Shown: positions 1-8,130, counted from the stretch's first letter. The stretch is DNA of 13,026 nt from an uncultured Collinsella sp. (GCA_958346165.1 CATVQO010000029.1:1-13026), one strand, 5' to 3'. Program-made: numbers and translations. Notes: a model not told the origin generated them from the sequence alone.

Positions 1-29
1 GTGTGATTGTGCAGATGGACGAATGCCAT
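1..29 (-). CDS. dnaE: DNA polymerase III subunit alpha, N-terminal 9 codons (partial, runs off left edge)
   Basis: Reading leftward from the ATG at 29-27 gives MAFVHLHNH followed by the first two bases (AC) of a threonine codon. This matches the conserved start of bacterial replicative polymerase alpha subunits, where a PHP domain opens with F-V-H-L-H-x-H-T. The H-x-H pair is the first metal-ligand motif of the PHP domain. A Shine-Dalgarno-like GGAG lies about 9 bases upstream of the ATG, which supports this start. DnaE is the catalytic subunit of the chromosomal replicase. Only nine codons are visible, so a stand-alone PHP-domain protein (for example a histidinol-phosphatase type) cannot be excluded, but V-H-L-H-N-H-T is much more typical of DnaE. 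It lies downstream of addA on the same strand, 176 bases away, and a large inverted repeat sits between them. Confidence 0.72.
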
Positions 30-69
30 GTGATGAGCTCCGATGCGGGTTCGTGATCTTAGGGTTACG

Positions 70-75
70 ATTTTA
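70..75 (-). promoter_or_regulatory. Candidate -10 box for dnaE
   Basis: On the minus strand TAAAAT (5 of 6 bases of the TATAAT consensus) stands 40 bases before the dnaE ATG. No convincing -35 hexamer lies 16-18 bases further upstream, so this is a weak call. The rest of the 30-130 stretch shows no gene or other clear signal. Confidence 0.25.
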
Positions 76-130
76 CCGCACGGCACGGACGGCACCCGAA
101 CCTAGCCAAACCAACACGGCTCCTATTGAG

Positions 131-193
131 TTGCGGTGAAATACGGACTGTTTGGCGGCTTTTTTGGCCAAAACAGTCCGTATTCCACCGCAA
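131..193. repeat. 63-bp near-perfect inverted repeat between addA and dnaE
   Basis: Bases 131-153 and 171-193 are inverted copies matching at 22 of 23 positions; the arms begin TTGCGGTG and end CACCGCAA. The only mismatch is A139 against C185, which becomes a tolerated G-U pair in the leftward transcript. The 17-base centre holds GGC and GCC blocks around T6 (A6 on the minus strand) and can extend the stem by three pairs with one bulged base. The homopolymer run is in the loop rather than after the stem, so this is not a standard intrinsic terminator. It begins 13 bases beyond the addA stop codon. It could be a REP/MITE-like intergenic element, a processing or stability hairpin for addBA mRNA, or a protein-binding palindrome. 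The structure is certain; the role is unknown. Confidence 0.85.
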
Positions 194-205
194 GTTATCT
201 GAGGG

Positions 206-3200
206 CTAGAAGTTGTAGATGACTACTTGAGGTTCGGCGGGTTCGACGAAGATGGTTTGATCCGGCTGCTCCACGCGGACGAACTTGACGGTCACGGCCT
301 CAACGCCCGCCTTGTGCAACACGTCGGCGTAGACGCGCGCCTGCAGGGCGTGCTTCTCCTGCAGCTGTTCCGGCGTCTCATCCGGCGTGCCGCCCGTCTT
401 GTAGTCGATGACCAGCGCGCGTGACGAATCCGCCGGGTTCGTCGCCAAAGCGTCGATGGCGCCTTCGGCATATGCACCGTAGCGAGCGATGTCCTCGTCC
501 TCGCAGCCCAGCGAAAAGAACGGCACCTCGGCGCGAACGCACGGCCACGCGAGCAGGTCGGCACGAACAGCCGACTTGAGCCAGCGGTCCAGGGCGACGT
601 CGAAGCGTTCGCGCTGCTCCGGCGTCAGGCACCACAGGCGCGCCAGCGCATCGGCACGCTCAGCGGGCAGCGCATCGGCACCCATCTCGATGAGCCACTG
701 GCAGGCGGCGTGGAAGGCCGAGCCCAGCGCCATGGGGTTGCCGGCGAGCTCAACGGTGGCCACGTCTGCATCCGTCATCTCGGAACCATCCGACTCCGCA
801 TCATCGCCGGCCTCGTCCATGGGCACGCGTGCCTCGGCGGCACGGTCCTCGGACTCGGCATGCAGCGCCGCGGCAATTGACGAGTAGCTGTACGAATCGC
901 GCTCCGGATACGGGCAGGTGCCCATGCGCACGCCCGCCGCCTGGGGATACACGAGCTCAAACGCATCGGGATCGGGGTCGGCAGGACCGGGGACGATTGT
1001 ACTGGCCGAATCGTCGACAGTATCTGTATCGACATCGCCGCGAACAAGCCTGCCCTCGGCATCCAGCGAAGCGTTGGCCTCAAACGCCTGCTCGCCAAAG
1101 GTAAAGTTCGCGAGCGAAATGAGCTCGTAGTCGCCCGGCCGGGAGTTGTCGAACACCAGGCGGTCGGCATCGAGCTGCGGCATGTCCAGAGCGTCGGTCG
1201 GCAGAATACGGCGCAGCACGTCATAGGTCAGATCGGTCTCGACGTCGAAGGTCGGCGCCGCCACCTTGCCGCGGCTCACGCCGGCATCCATCGCCAAAAT
1301 CACCAACTCTCGCGCACGCGTCATGGCGACATAGAGCAAACGAGCCCGCTCTTCGAGCGAAAGCTGCAGGTCGTCGTTGCGCAGGCGAGCAAATGCCTCG
1401 GCGGGAGAACCCGTCGCGCAGACGTCCTCCATGAGCTCCGGCGGCAGCCACAGCGACGTGCCCTTGCCCTTAAACGCATGCTCAAACTGCTTTTTAACGT
1501 CGTCGCCCTTCACAAAGGTTCCGTCGGCGAGCTTAACGCCGTCGAAGCGTGCCGGCAGCGCCACGACCTGCGCTCCGCCCTCGACGCGACCCATCTGTGC
1601 CGCACCCGAGGACTTACGCACGCCAAAGCACTCGGCGACCGCCACGACCGGATATTCCAGACCCTTGGAGGCATGCACCGTCATGATGCGCACCGCGCCG
1701 TCGCCCTCCTCGTTGAGGGCACCCGGGGCTTCCTTGCCCGCTAGGAAGCGATCGAAGGCAAGCGCGATGGAACGCGGCGAGTTGCCGAACTCGGCCTCCG
1801 CCTCGGCCACAGCGTCGAGCGCCTTGAGCACGTTGGCGGCAATGGCCTTGCCCTCGGGGCCACGCTGCGCCAGACGCACGAACCAGCCCGAAGCGTTGAC
1901 CACGTCGCGTGCGATGGCGGCGAACGAATCGCGGCCCACGCGACGAAGCGCATACCGCAGCACCTCGCGGGCGCGCGTCACGAGCGGCAGGTCTTGCAGG
2001 CCCGGCACATCGGAATCGCTCATGATGCCCACGTCGATATTCCGGCGCGAGGTCTCCCCCGTCTCGCTATCGAACTTGGTCGCCAGCGCCAAAAACTCCT
2101 GGGCGCCCAGCGCAAACATCGGCGAGGCGAGCAGCGGCATAAGGCCCTGCGCCGTATCGGCCGGATTGGCGAGCGCACAAACCAGGGCGCGCACCGTCTG
2201 CACCTCGGCGGCTTGGGCAAAGACCGAGCCGCCTGCGATAACACAGTCGAGCCCCTGGTCGCGGAAGGCCTGTGCGTAGACGTCTGCGTTGGTCATGCGG
2301 CCCAGCAGCAGCACCATGCCGCCCTGGGGCTGGCCGGCATCGGCAAGCGAGCGGAACCGCTCGGCGATCGCACGGGCCTTTGCCTGTGTGCGCTCCTGCG
2401 TACTGCCGCCGGCAACAAAGAGGGCCTGGCGACGCGAGGCGTCTGCCACCAGCGTGTCCTTGCGGCCGTCGCTCGCCTCAAGGTCCAAAAAGCCCTGCAT
2501 CAGGCCGCCGTCATCGCCGTCGAAGACGCGTGCCACGTAACGCAGTACCTCGTCGTGACTGCGGAAGTTGCGCACGAGCTTGACGAGCTCGCCGGTGGGG
2601 ACATCCAGCGTGGCAACCGTCTCGGACGCCGCCGTCGAGCCCACCTTGCGCTCCTGACGACGGAACACCTCGACCTCGGCGCCACGGAAGCGATAGATGG
2701 ACTGCTGCGCATCGCCCACGGTGCACAGCGCGCGCTCCCCCGCACCCGTCAGGTAGCGTATCAGATCGACCTGCATCTGGTCGGTATCCTGAAACTCATC
2801 GATCATGACCATCTTAAAGCGGCCCTCGTACGCAGCACGGATGGCAGGGTAATCGCGCAGGGCCTCGTAGGCCATACGCAGCAGGTCGTTATTATCGAGG
2901 GCGGACTGGGCAGCCTTCAGCGCGCGATACTCAGCCTCCACGGAACGGGCCAGGCCCACCAGCGCATCGAGCGCCGGGCCACCGCAGGCAAGCACGATAT
3001 TGATAAACGCATCGGCGGCCTCGGCCTTGAGCAGCTCGACCTGCTCCTTAGGGAATGCCTTGCTCGCGCGCGGCATGGTGCACGACATCATGAGTCGCGC
3101 TGCATCGGCCATGGTCTTGCCGCTCGCCTCGAACGCGTCAATGGCGTCGAGTGCCATCTGCGCCTTCTCGGTCGCGGCCTTGCTTGCGCCCAGCGCCGCG

Positions 3201-3838
3201 CGATAGGCATCGGCGAGTGCCGAGGTATCGGCCTGCCCGCGCGCCACGCACACGTCGTCCATACCGCCCGGCAACTGGCTCGACAGCTCCAGCAGGTCGC
3301 GCACCAGGCCCTTGATGGTCGCGCCAGCGCCAAAGGAACCGCCCTCGCCCGCCATGGGATACCAGGCATAGAGGGCCTTGAGCGATGCCGCGAGCTCGGG
3401 GGCGGCATCGGGCGCCGTCGCGCGGGCCAACACATGCTCAACAGCCTGGTCCATAAGCTCGTCGGTATCGGTGAGCACCGTGAACTCGGGGTCGATGCCC
3501 AGCTCCAGCGCATGCGCGCGCAGGATACGCGAGCACATGCCGTGAATGGTCGAGATCCACGCGTCGTCGACGGTCAGTGCTTCCTCGTCCATGCCCTCGT
3601 CGATAAGCGCACGGCGCACGCGGTCACGGATCTCGGCCGCGGCATCTTTGGTAAAGGTAATGGCGAGCACCTGGTCAAGATGTTCAACGAACGGACCGGA
3701 TTCAGGCGAGAGCGCGTAGACGATGCGACGCGTGAGGGTAAAGGTCTTGCCCGAACCGGCGCCCGCCGAGACAAACAGCGGACGGTCGAGCGTTTTGACA
3801 ATCTGCAGCTGTTGCGGCATCAAAGTCGAAAGATCCAT
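206..3838 (-). CDS. addA: AddA: ATP-dependent helicase/nuclease subunit A (UvrD/Rep-type helicase with RecB-like nuclease)
   Basis: The 1210-residue product is close to the usual AddA length of about 1200-1250. AddA is the 3'-5' motor and one of the two nuclease subunits of AddAB, which resects double-strand breaks and loads RecA. All superfamily 1 helicase motifs are visible: Walker A GAGSGKT (26-32), TIHGMC (97-102), Walker B DEFQDT (347-352), GDAQQSIYRFRGA (375-387), NFRSH (424-428), VRIMTVHASKGLE (716-728) and LLYVAMTRAREL (834-845). The C-terminal RecB-family nuclease keeps H1043, E1104, D1129, D1145 and K1147 of IDYKTG, and Q1166/Y1170. An acidic linker (about 925-1030) separates the helicase and nuclease parts. 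The ATG at 3838 is 3 bp after the addB stop and has its own Shine-Dalgarno inside addB, so the pair is an operon and probably translationally coupled. No defect is seen. Confidence 0.97.
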   Translation of the reverse strand: MDLSTLMPQQLQIVKTLDRPLFVSAGAGSGKTFTLTRRIVYALSPESGPFVEHLDQVLAITFTKDAAAEIRDRVRRALIDEGMDEEALTVDDAWISTIHGMCSRILRAHALELGIDPEFTVLTDTDELMDQAVEHVLARATAPDAAPELAASLKALYAWYPMAGEGGSFGAGATIKGLVRDLLELSSQLPGGMDDVCVARGQADTSALADAYRAALGASKAATEKAQMALDAIDAFEASGKTMADAARLMMSCTMPRASKAFPKEQVELLKAEAADAFINIVLACGGPALDALVGLARSVEAEYRALKAAQSALDNNDLLRMAYEALRDYPAIRAAYEGRFKMVMIDEFQDTDQMQVDLIRYLTGAGERALCTVGDAQQSIYRFRGAEVEVFRRQERKVGSTAASETVATLDVPTGELVKLVRNFRSHDEVLRYVARVFDGDDGGLMQGFLDLEASDGRKDTLVADASRRQALFVAGGSTQERTQAKARAIAERFRSLADAGQPQGGMVLLLGRMTNADVYAQAFRDQGLDCVIAGGSVFAQAAEVQTVRALVCALANPADTAQGLMPLLASPMFALGAQEFLALATKFDSETGETSRRNIDVGIMSDSDVPGLQDLPLVTRAREVLRYALRRVGRDSFAAIARDVVNASGWFVRLAQRGPEGKAIAANVLKALDAVAEAEAEFGNSPRSIALAFDRFLAGKEAPGALNEEGDGAVRIMTVHASKGLEYPVVAVAECFGVRKSSGAAQMGRVEGGAQVVALPARFDGVKLADGTFVKGDDVKKQFEHAFKGKGTSLWLPPELMEDVCATGSPAEAFARLRNDDLQLSLEERARLLYVAMTRARELVILAMDAGVSRGKVAAPTFDVETDLTYDVLRRILPTDALDMPQLDADRLVFDNSRPGDYELISLANFTFGEQAFEANASLDAEGRLVRGDVDTDTVDDSASTIVPGPADPDPDAFELVYPQAAGVRMGTCPYPERDSYSYSSIAAALHAESEDRAAEARVPMDEAGDDAESDGSEMTDADVATVELAGNPMALGSAFHAACQWLIEMGADALPAERADALARLWCLTPEQRERFDVALDRWLKSAVRADLLAWPCVRAEVPFFSLGCEDEDIARYGAYAEGAIDALATNPADSSRALVIDYKTGGTPDETPEQLQEKHALQARVYADVLHKAGVEAVTVKFVRVEQPDQTIFVEPAEPQVVIYNF

Positions 3839-3841
3839 GGT

Positions 3842-6800
3842 CTACACGTCCCTCCTTACAAACGTTCCTTCGTGGTTATACGAGCAGCGCGCATGCGCGG
3901 CCTGAGCCGACGTCGGGTCGACGGCGGCAACGTTGCCTGCCTCGAGCTCGCGCAGGCGCTCGGCGATGCCGGCCTCAACGCGATCGAGCAGGGCGTCGAA
4001 GTCCATGCTGCCACCCTCGCCGGGGAAACCTTTCTTAAGGCCCGGGATGCGACCGTCGCCGCGCTCTTCCTCGAGCAGCTCGGCGCTCGCGGCACCGCGC
4101 AACGCCGGCTTGCCGCCCTTGGTCGAAAAGTAGAGCGCCGCGCGGGTGTCCAAATCCAGCGCCCGGCGCATGGCCTGGGCGTAGATGAGCGTTTGGGTAT
4201 GTGGTGGCAACCAGCGCGGATCGTCGATGGGCGCCGTGCCCGATTCCTCGTCGCGCACCGTGGGGTCGGCGAGCTTAAACTCCTCAACGCCCGTGCGATG
4301 CTTGTAGTCGATCACCACGGCACGATTCTCGGCGTCCACGTCCACGCGGTCGATGCGCCCGCCAAGCGGCCAACCGGCATACTCGACCATGAGCTCGTTG
4401 AAGGCGAACTCCAGGTAGCGCGGGGCAAAGGGGGCAAGTGCCTCGGACTCGTAGGCAAGCACACCCTCCAGCTGCGGCAAGATCTCGGCCACCTGGCGTT
4501 CCTCCACCGCAGAGAGCGGCACCAGCGGGCCCTCCGTGCCGCGCTTGCCGGCGTGCTCGGCCAACGTCTCGTCAAAGACCTCGCGGAGCAGCTCCTGAGC
4601 GCGCGGCAGATTCTCGGGCGTCACGCGCTCCATGCCCTCCTGGGGCAGGCGGGCATGCAGGTGCTCCAGCACGTCGTGGACAAAGTTACCCTTCTCCATG
4701 TTGCCAAAGCCCGCGTCGATGGACTGGGGCTTCACGCGATACGACACGAACCAGCACAGCGGGCACGTCGAGTACGCCTCAATCTGCGAGGCGGACGTCA
4801 GGCGCGGCACGAGCGGCGCGTTCTCGCCCTCGCCATCGCGGCGGCGCAGGACCAGGTACGGCACAGCCGCCTCACTCAAATGTTGAGGAGCCTCGCACGC
4901 GACGCGCTTGCACTCGATGCCCTCGCCGGCCGCTGGATCAAAATCGGCGACGATACCGCCCTCGCCCACGCATGTCACCTGGGCGGCGCCGGCAGCCTCG
5001 GCGTGCGCCCGCAGCTCGGTCCACACGGCAGCCGGGTAGCACTCGCGTGCCTGGCAATCGTGCGTCACGCGGGCAAGCGCAACCGGACCGCGCGCGGCCT
5101 GCATCGCGCGGCCAAAGCGCACACGCAGCAGGGCCGCGGGCTCAAGCGTCACACCGTTGCGATCCAACTCTGCCGTCAGCGTGGCCAGCGGGCCCTCCTC
5201 ATGTGAGAGCGGATAACTGTCCAGGTCGACGTCGGCAAACAGCACGGCATCGTAGCTGGCGGGGCGCAGGGCTGCCGCATCGGCAAGCGACGCAAAGCGC
5301 ACCTGGGCGCGCGGCGTGCGGTCGACCTCGTAGGTCTCGTAATCGTATGCGGTGCTGCGCTTGTCCACCTTGGTGCGAACGCCGTCGAGCACGGGCACGG
5401 TCGCCGCCTGCGACACGTCGAGCGCGCGGGCGTCGTTCATAAGGATGTCGATGGCATGGCGCAGCAGGGCGGTCTCCGCCTGGCGACGAGCCTGACCGTC
5501 AAGGCCTCCAAGGGCGCGATCGGGCAGTGCCTCGGCGACGGCGAGCATTGCCTTGAGCGCCGTCACGGGTTTGTCGCGCCACAGCGCTTGGAACACGTCC
5601 GAGACCGCGCACGGCACGTTCTTAAACCAGTTATCATCACTGGCAGCCTTGCGCGTACCCCTGACCTGGCCCTGCACGCTCTGCAGCAGGCTTTTGACGG
5701 CCGTGGTGGTCTTGCCGCGCGACAGGCGCATGTTCTTGTCGAAGGTGCGCGCGCTGGCGGCATCGGCACCCGAAAGCGGACTGTAAATCCAGTCGGCAAG
5801 CTCCGGCGCGGGCCACCACTCGGTCTTGGAGGCGGTGCCCTCGTCGGCGGCCTTCATATGCTCGATTAGATTGGCGAGCGCCGTGAACTGCCTGCCCGCG
5901 ATGGATTGGGAAAACGCCGTGAACTCGGTTGTCTCGGCCGCAATATGACGCGCCGCCAAACGGGCAGCGAGTTCACCGAACAGCTGGGGCGCCCGGGCAG
6001 ACACCACGAGCACGCGCACGGGGTCCGCGGACGCCGCGACACTGCCGTCGACCGCGGCGTCCTCACACGTTTTTACCAGCTCATCGATTGCATCCACATA
6101 GGCGTGGGCGCGGGCGTGAGGGCCGGCAACCTCTACAAAAGCGGGCTGAGCGGCGAACTTGGAGGCAGTCTGGGGCGCAGCGGCACCCTCCCCCAGCGGC
6201 GCGACCTCAAACAGCACGCCGCGGGCATCAAAGGCGGCTGCAAGTTCCTCGCGCATCGCAGCCTGCTCGCGGGCAAGCAGCACAACGACCTCTCCCCCGT
6301 TGTTTGCCACGGCGGACAGCAACTCGAGCAGGCCGTGCGTAAACAATGTGATACCGCGCACACATACCGCGCGGGCGCACGCCGGAAGGCTGTCGGCCAG
6401 CACCTCGGCCATAAGGTCAGCCGCCTCGCAGGGCTCGACCATGTCTCGACGGTCCAAGCCGCTCGCATAGGCACTCAACAGCTCGGACACACGGGCTTCG
6501 GCGTCGCTTTTGGGCTCGGGATGGCAAACGTCGCCGCAGCAGCGCTCGGCACCCATTCCCGCTACGCCCGGCAGTACATCGCGGGCCATGCGCGCGAGCA
6601 TGCGCACCGTGCCCTGACTGCGCGAAAGCGGCTGCAGGTCGGCATCGTCGCGACGGGCGATCATGTCCGAGAACAGCATCTGGCGCTGCATGTTGTCGAC
6701 GAAGCTGCGGCCATCGCCCATAAGCTCCCACAGCGAACGAAGCCACGACGCGGGGGTTTTGTAGTCAACGCCCAGCGAGGCGCCAGCAACCGCAGCATCG

Positions 6801-6940
6801 TGACGGCACACGTCGAGCTCGGCAAACGAGGGCGCCAGCAAAACGGCACGCCCGTGGCGGGCAACCAGGTCGGCGAGCAGCGCCGCCTCAGCATCGCTCA
6901 AGTCCGTCCCGGTATTGGTGGTATAGATTCGAACAGGCAT
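3842..6940 (-). CDS. addB: AddB: ATP-dependent nuclease subunit B (inactivated helicase fold plus RecB-like nuclease)
   Basis: The 1032-residue product is shorter than Bacillus AddB (about 1170). AddB pairs with AddA; its nuclease cuts the 5'-ended strand and its dead helicase fold takes part in Chi recognition. No Walker A motif is visible near the N-terminus (IYTTNTGTD). The C-terminal nuclease is intact: entry motif SQIEAYSTCPLCWF (718-731), H755 in GNFVHDVLEH, E844, D864 in GRIDRVD, D878/K880 in VIDYKH, and Q916/Y920 in QTLIYAQ. In Firmicute AddB four cysteines hold a 4Fe-4S 'staple': one before the nuclease and a C-x2-C-x5-C at the C-terminus. Here the front has C726 and C729, while the tail reads H1016-A-R-C1019-S-Y-N-H1023, so only one tail cysteine remains. 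The ATG at 6940 follows GGAGG with a tight 3-base gap. It is first in the addBA operon; the identity is firm although AddB sequences diverge strongly. Confidence 0.94.
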   Translation of the reverse strand: MPVRIYTTNTGTDLSDAEAALLADLVARHGRAVLLAPSFAELDVCRHDAAVAGASLGVDYKTPASWLRSLWELMGDGRSFVDNMQRQMLFSDMIARRDDADLQPLSRSQGTVRMLARMARDVLPGVAGMGAERCCGDVCHPEPKSDAEARVSELLSAYASGLDRRDMVEPCEAADLMAEVLADSLPACARAVCVRGITLFTHGLLELLSAVANNGGEVVVLLAREQAAMREELAAAFDARGVLFEVAPLGEGAAAPQTASKFAAQPAFVEVAGPHARAHAYVDAIDELVKTCEDAAVDGSVAASADPVRVLVVSARAPQLFGELAARLAARHIAAETTEFTAFSQSIAGRQFTALANLIEHMKAADEGTASKTEWWPAPELADWIYSPLSGADAASARTFDKNMRLSRGKTTTAVKSLLQSVQGQVRGTRKAASDDNWFKNVPCAVSDVFQALWRDKPVTALKAMLAVAEALPDRALGGLDGQARRQAETALLRHAIDILMNDARALDVSQAATVPVLDGVRTKVDKRSTAYDYETYEVDRTPRAQVRFASLADAAALRPASYDAVLFADVDLDSYPLSHEEGPLATLTAELDRNGVTLEPAALLRVRFGRAMQAARGPVALARVTHDCQARECYPAAVWTELRAHAEAAGAAQVTCVGEGGIVADFDPAAGEGIECKRVACEAPQHLSEAAVPYLVLRRRDGEGENAPLVPRLTSASQIEAYSTCPLCWFVSYRVKPQSIDAGFGNMEKGNFVHDVLEHLHARLPQEGMERVTPENLPRAQELLREVFDETLAEHAGKRGTEGPLVPLSAVEERQVAEILPQLEGVLAYESEALAPFAPRYLEFAFNELMVEYAGWPLGGRIDRVDVDAENRAVVIDYKHRTGVEEFKLADPTVRDEESGTAPIDDPRWLPPHTQTLIYAQAMRRALDLDTRAALYFSTKGGKPALRGAASAELLEEERGDGRIPGLKKGFPGEGGSMDFDALLDRVEAGIAERLRELEAGNVAAVDPTSAQAAHARCSYNHEGTFVRRDV
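3850..3857 (-). promoter_or_regulatory. Shine-Dalgarno of addA inside the addB 3' end
   Basis: AAGGAGGG on the minus strand lies 11 bases upstream of the addA ATG, within the last codons of addB. It fixes the addA start and suggests that ribosomes finishing addB can reinitiate on addA. Confidence 0.75.
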
Positions 6941-6989
6941 GGTCCTCCACTCAAACCGTTCGCAATAATCAATGCATCCATCCTACCCG

Positions 6990-7027
6990 CCCACGCGGAC
7001 AGATTTGCCCCACGCCAACAGATTTGA
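6990..7027. repeat. Tandem 19-bp direct repeat upstream of addB
   Basis: CCCACGCGGACAGATTTGC (6990-7008) is followed directly by CCCACGCCAACAGATTTGA (7009-7027), matching at 16 of 19 positions. The block lies 50-87 bases upstream of the addB start, where an addBA promoter or regulator site would be expected. It may be a two-site operator or just a local duplication. The remaining 6941-6989 stretch has no convincing promoter; TAGGAT on the minus strand near 6980 is only a faint -10 candidate. Confidence 0.7.
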
Positions 7028-7050
7028 TTCCTCCGTCCCCAAGGGATCAA
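7024..7050. repeat. Stem-loop with CCGTCCCCAA loop, copy 1
   Basis: TTGATTCC (7024-7031) pairs with GGGATCAA (7043-7050), with one T-G wobble, around an 11-base loop that contains CCGTCCCCAA (7033-7042). The same ten bases occupy the equivalent place in a second stem-loop at 8198-8222 whose arms differ in sequence. It abuts the yerC terminator. It may belong to a family of dispersed intergenic elements. Confidence 0.6.
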
Positions 7051-7074
7051 AAAACCGCCCCCGAAGGGACGGTT
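7049..7074 (-). terminator. Intrinsic terminator of yerC
   Basis: In the leftward direction ACCGTCCC, a TTCG tetraloop and GGGGCGGT form an 8-bp stem with one G-U pair, followed by six T. It starts 27 bases after the yerC stop codon and so separates yerC from the addBA operon. Confidence 0.88.
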
Positions 7075-7100
7075 CTGCTCAATTCGTTTTTGCCGCCGGC

Positions 7101-7400
7101 CTACTCGCCATCCTCCAGTTTGATGAGGATCTTGCGATAGCCACCGTACTCGCCATTAAGCGCCTTGGACACGCGGCTCACCGTGGTGGACGAAGCGCCG
7201 GTGCGGGCCTGAACCTCAACATAGGGCTCGCCCTCATCCAGATAACGCGCGACCTGCAGGCGCTGAGAAAGATCGCAAATCTCGCGCGGCGTGCAGATAT
7301 CGGTTAAAAACGCTTGGATATCGCTCTCGTCGTCCAAAAGACTAAATGCGTGGACCAGCTGCTTGACATCAGGCTTGTCAAACATGTTCTCGATATTCAT
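7101..7400 (-). CDS. yerC: YerC/YecD family TrpR-related DNA-binding protein
   Basis: This 99-residue protein has the compact all-helical layout of the TrpR-like YerC/YecD family (family length about 95-105). The core reads CTPREICDLSQRLQVARYLDEGEPYVEVQARTG and then ASSTTVSRVSKAL. The helix-turn-helix spans about residues 57-80, with TTVSRVSKAL as the recognition helix. The family is related to the tryptophan repressor, but its ligand and targets are mostly uncharacterised, and no trp gene lies nearby, so regulation of tryptophan genes should not be assumed. The ATG at 7400 is preceded by a weak Shine-Dalgarno (GGTGATCG). It sits upstream of addBA on the same strand, but a terminator lies between, so it is probably monocistronic. 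Confidence 0.88.
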   Translation of the reverse strand: MNIENMFDKPDVKQLVHAFSLLDDESDIQAFLTDICTPREICDLSQRLQVARYLDEGEPYVEVQARTGASSTTVSRVSKALNGEYGGYRKILIKLEDGE

Positions 7401-7476
7401 CGATCACCGCCAAACCCGCCAAAAGGCATCGAAGTTGATACTGACATCGGGCATCGTTCACCCGTTCTATGCAATA

Positions 7477-7536
7477 GGGCAACGCCTGTGGCTTTTGCCC
7501 GTAGCAGTGTAGCACACCACCAAACTAAAGCGACAA
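7477..7536 (-). promoter_or_regulatory. Candidate yerC promoter and leader hairpin; the rest of 7401-7724
   Basis: On the minus strand an extended -10 (TGCTACACT; hexamer at 7506-7511) stands 19 bases after a TTGTCG -35-like hexamer (7531-7536). Transcription would start near 7500, about 100 bases before yerC. The predicted RNA would open with a hairpin, since 7495-7500 and 7477-7482 are inverted (TTGCCC/GGGCAA on the plus strand). The 324-base gap 7401-7724 holds no credible gene. It also has a bulged hairpin at 7550-7575 and, on the plus strand, a faint GACAAT -10 (7617-7622) that might serve the membrane-protein gene. Confidence 0.4.
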
Positions 7537-7724
7537 GACTCTCTGCCAGCGGCGCGTTTTTCAGGACGAACGCCGTTTAGAAACCATATGCGCACGTAAG
7601 CTCCACGAATATTTGAGACAATGGGCGCCCAAACACCGCGGCGCGCCCGCGCAACCATCCAGGTCGCCGCCGTAAGCCGCTTCACGCGACGCCAGCAATC
7701 CCGGCGCAAGAAAGGATTCACGCC

Positions 7725-8090
7725 ATGCGCTTTATGCTTAACTGGCTCTTCACCTCGATCGCCATCGCGATCGCCACGTTCCTCGTCCCCGGTATCCAAC
7801 CCTTCGGCTTTGCCGAGACCTGGGTCTGCTTTGCCTTTGTGGGACTGTTCCTGAACATTGTCGATTCGTTCGTCAAACCGTTCCTCACGGTCATCTCGCT
7901 GCCGCTCACGATCATCACGCTCGGCATTTTCCAGCTCGTGCTCAACAGCTTTATGCTGGAGCTCGCCAGCTACCTGTCGGTCAACCTGTTGGGCGTCGGC
8001 ATCTCCATCGCCGGCTTTGGCTCAGCCTTTATGGGCAGCATCCTAGTGTCCATCATGCGCAGCATCCTCGATAGTCTTGCCGAGGACTAA
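7725..8090 (+). CDS. Four-TM membrane protein, PF04020-type ('phage holin superfamily IV'/YvlD-like)
   Basis: The 121-residue hydrophobic protein has four likely membrane segments at about residues 4-22, 32-50, 55-77 and 88-112. The hallmark stretch is N44-IVDSFVKPFLTVISLPLTIITLGIFQLVLNSF, in which an N-x-x-x-x-x-V-K-P-F loop leads into a leucine/proline-rich helix. Such proteins are annotated as holin-like on topology alone, but they are widespread housekeeping-type inner-membrane proteins of unknown role; there is no endolysin or phage gene nearby. AAAGGA 8 bases before the ATG at 7725 is its Shine-Dalgarno. It is transcribed alone, away from yerC, and ends at a strong hairpin. Family membership is solid and function is unknown. 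Confidence 0.88.
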   Translation: MRFMLNWLFTSIAIAIATFLVPGIQPFGFAETWVCFAFVGLFLNIVDSFVKPFLTVISLPLTIITLGIFQLVLNSFMLELASYLSVNLLGVGISIAGFGSAFMGSILVSIMRSILDSLAED

Positions 8091-8130
8091 AACGGGCATT
8101 CCGACCGTGTCCGTCTCAACAGCCCAAAAC

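Noticed and set aside
1994..5206. A 1070-codon open frame on the plus strand across the end of addB and the start of addA
   Set aside because: It is antisense to two well-conserved genes. Its translation is dominated by R, H, A, L, G and Q with no recognisable motif, which is typical of shadow frames opposite GC-rich codons, and it crosses the real addA/addB boundary.
5906..7027. A 373-codon plus-strand frame opposite addB, and a similar 300-codon one at 1377-2279 opposite addA
   Set aside because: Both are antisense shadows with no family motifs; the minus-strand genes carry all expected helicase/nuclease signatures.
7033..7072. Alternative pairing of CCGTCCC (7033-7039) with GGGACGG (7066-7072), like an antiterminator
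   Set aside because: In the leftward transcript the competing strand is made only after the terminator stem and its T-run, so it could not prevent termination in time.
7725..8090. A prophage, suggested by the 'phage holin' family name
   Set aside because: The PF04020 family is widespread in bacterial chromosomes, and no lysin, integrase, capsid or attachment site lies nearby.
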